A DNA stretch of 6,229 nt from Clostridiales bacterium. Its GTDB lineage: Bacteria > Bacillota > Clostridia > Oscillospirales > CAG-272. Shown one piece after another: positions 4,998 through 6,229 of the stretch. The DNA lies in NCBI GenBank assembly GCA_004554105.1, contig SFNW01000106.1, positions 1 to 6,229 on the forward strand. The letters run 5' to 3'. The translations under genes were made by a program, and so were the position numbers. The notes below the pieces were generated by a model. The model was given only the letters and a program-made list of their open reading frames with translations. It was not told the origin of the DNA and ran no database searches. Position 1 is the first letter of the stretch, and each line of letters starts with the position of its first letter.

Positions 4998-6224
4998 TTA
5001 TTCGTACATTTTTTCTCTCTTTTTCTTCACCGCGCGGCGGTAAAGAACAAACGCAACGAGCGCGACGACGATAACCGCCGCAAGAATGTAGACGGCAATG
5101 CCCATGCCGCCGTTCAGCATCAGCTCCTCCCAGAGCGTGTTGACGGCTGCCAGCGTGTCGGCGTCGAGATTGTGAAAGCTCATTTTGTTGTAGTTTGCGG
5201 CGAAATCGAAGCCCTCGGGATAGAGAACCACCATCGCTTCCTCGCCCATGTCCTCGCGATAGGTCTCGTTTTCATAGACCGCCGCGTTCGGCGAAGCGTA
5301 GCAGACATACTCGGCGTTGGCTACGGCGATTTCCTCGGAGAGCATGAAGTTGATATAGATTTCGGCAAGCTCCTTGTTTGCCGCGCCCTTCGGAATGCAG
5401 TAGGCGTCGACAAAGAGGTTGGTCGCGAAGTTGCCGTCCTTATCGGTCGGATAGTAGAACGCGAGCTTGTCGTTGTTCTCGACCATCGAGAGGTAGTCGC
5501 CCGCGTAGTACGCGGCGACCGCCGCCTCGCCCGATTCCATCTTGTTGAAGACCTCGTCCATGACATAGCCCTGGAGAATCGGCTTCTGCGCCTTCAGCTC
5601 GTCGAGCGCGGTCTGCCAGTCGGCGGGGTCGGAGGAGTTGACGTCAATGCCGTTTTTGTACATCGCGGTGCCGAAGGCGTCGCGCGAGTTGTTGAACTGC
5701 AGAATCTTGCCCGTGTACTTCTCGTTCCACATCAAATCCCACGTTCCGACGTCCGCCTCGTCGACGACGCTCGAATCGTAGATGATGCCGACCATGCCGT
5801 AGGAGAACGGAATGCTGTATTCGTCGTTCGGGTCATAGTACAGCCCGCGGAACGATTCGCTGATGCCGGCATAGTTGGGAATGTTGTCGAAATTCAGTTT
5901 TTCGAGCATTCCTTCGTCAATCATGCGCGCAATCATGTAGTCGGAGGGCAGAATCACGTCATAGCCCGCCGCGCCGCTCTTGAGCTTGGCGTACATATCC
6001 TCGTTGCTCGCGTAGGTCGTGTAGACAACCTTGACGCGCTCGCCGTAGGTCTCCTCGTACCACTTCTCAAACTCGGCGTTGACGTCGAGCGTACCCTCGC
6101 TGCCGTCCGAGATGTATTCGCCCCAGTTATAAACATTCAGAACGCGGTCGGCGGCGAAAGCCGAGAGCGTCATCAGTGTGCCGAGCAACAGCGCGGCGCA
6201 GAGCACAGAAAGAATTCTTTTCAA
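4998..6224 (-). CDS. potD: Spermidine/putrescine-type ABC transporter substrate-binding protein (PotD-like) with a C-terminal membrane anchor
   Basis: This is probably the extracellular receptor of a polyamine importer. Residues 1-24 are a Sec signal peptide (KR at 2-3, hydrophobic core, cleavage after AFA at 22-24) with no lipobox cysteine; Cys9 is inside the core. The mature part follows PotD closely: VYNWGEYI (31-38), TTYASNEDMYAKLKSG (69-84), YDVILPSDYMI (88-98), NDEYSIPFSYG (133-143), SRDAFGTA (180-187), FVDAYCIPKGA (271-281), INFML (291-295) and SPNAAV (311-316). Compared from memory with E. coli PotD, ligand residues W34, E171 and D257 correspond to W34, D182 and D273, while D168 corresponds to N179. 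Unusually, the C-terminus carries a transmembrane helix (about 374-395) followed by the basic tail RRAVKKKREK (396-405), so it is likely anchored at that end rather than by lipid. The first codon seen is TTG at 6224-6222, five bases from the edge; the true start could be just outside. potABC would be expected further right. Confidence 0.9.
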   Translation of the reverse strand: MKRILSVLCAALLLGTLMTLSAFAADRVLNVYNWGEYISDGSEGTLDVNAEFEKWYEETYGERVKVVYTTYASNEDMYAKLKSGAAGYDVILPSDYMIARMIDEGMLEKLNFDNIPNYAGISESFRGLYYDPNDEYSIPFSYGMVGIIYDSSVVDEADVGTWDLMWNEKYTGKILQFNNSRDAFGTAMYKNGIDVNSSDPADWQTALDELKAQKPILQGYVMDEVFNKMESGEAAVAAYYAGDYLSMVENNDKLAFYYPTDKDGNFATNLFVDAYCIPKGAANKELAEIYINFMLSEEIAVANAEYVCYASPNAAVYENETYREDMGEEAMVVLYPEGFDFAANYNKMSFHNLDADTLAAVNTLWEELMLNGGMGIAVYILAAVIVVALVAFVLYRRAVKKKREKMYE

Positions 6225-6229
6225 TTTGA

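Overview
The window holds two solute-uptake modules, all on the minus strand, and no RNA gene, mobile element or CRISPR array that I can see. Base composition is moderately GC-rich in the genes (mid-50s percent by eye) and clearly AT-richer in the one long intergenic stretch. Ribosome binding sites are strong AAGGAGG types, one binding protein is a lipoprotein with an LAAC lipobox, and the protein sequences look like those of Clostridia. I infer a Gram-positive Firmicute, perhaps a GC-richer gut clostridial lineage such as Oscillospiraceae; the exact taxon cannot be read from this sequence.

In transcription order (right to left) the layout is as follows. Positions 6224-4998 encode a PotD-like polyamine-binding protein whose first codon lies at the window edge. 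It ends in a strong intrinsic terminator (4982-4952). Positions 4951-4750 are an AT-rich regulatory stretch with a good sigma-A-type promoter (4827-4799) and two copies of the small dyad TTCAnTGAA, one upstream of the -35 and one just past the predicted transcription start. Then follows an oligopeptide/dipeptide ABC transporter operon in the order oppB (4749-3820), oppC (3807-2749), oppD (2736-1720), oppF (1727-735), oppA (648 to the window edge, truncated).

The opp genes form one transporter: OppB and OppC are the two membrane permeases, OppD and OppF the two ATPases, and OppA the lipid-anchored peptide receptor. Spacing is very tight (12 nt, 12 nt, an 8-nt overlap) until an 86-nt gap before oppA, as expected when the receptor gene is last in the operon. 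The PotD-like protein probably belongs to a potABCD operon whose other genes lie beyond the right edge. The terminator and the fresh promoter make the two modules separate transcription units.

The region is largely ordinary transport machinery. The points most worth a second look are the PotD-like protein, which has no lipobox but a C-terminal transmembrane anchor, and the paired dyads around the opp promoter. I did not find a previously undescribed system.
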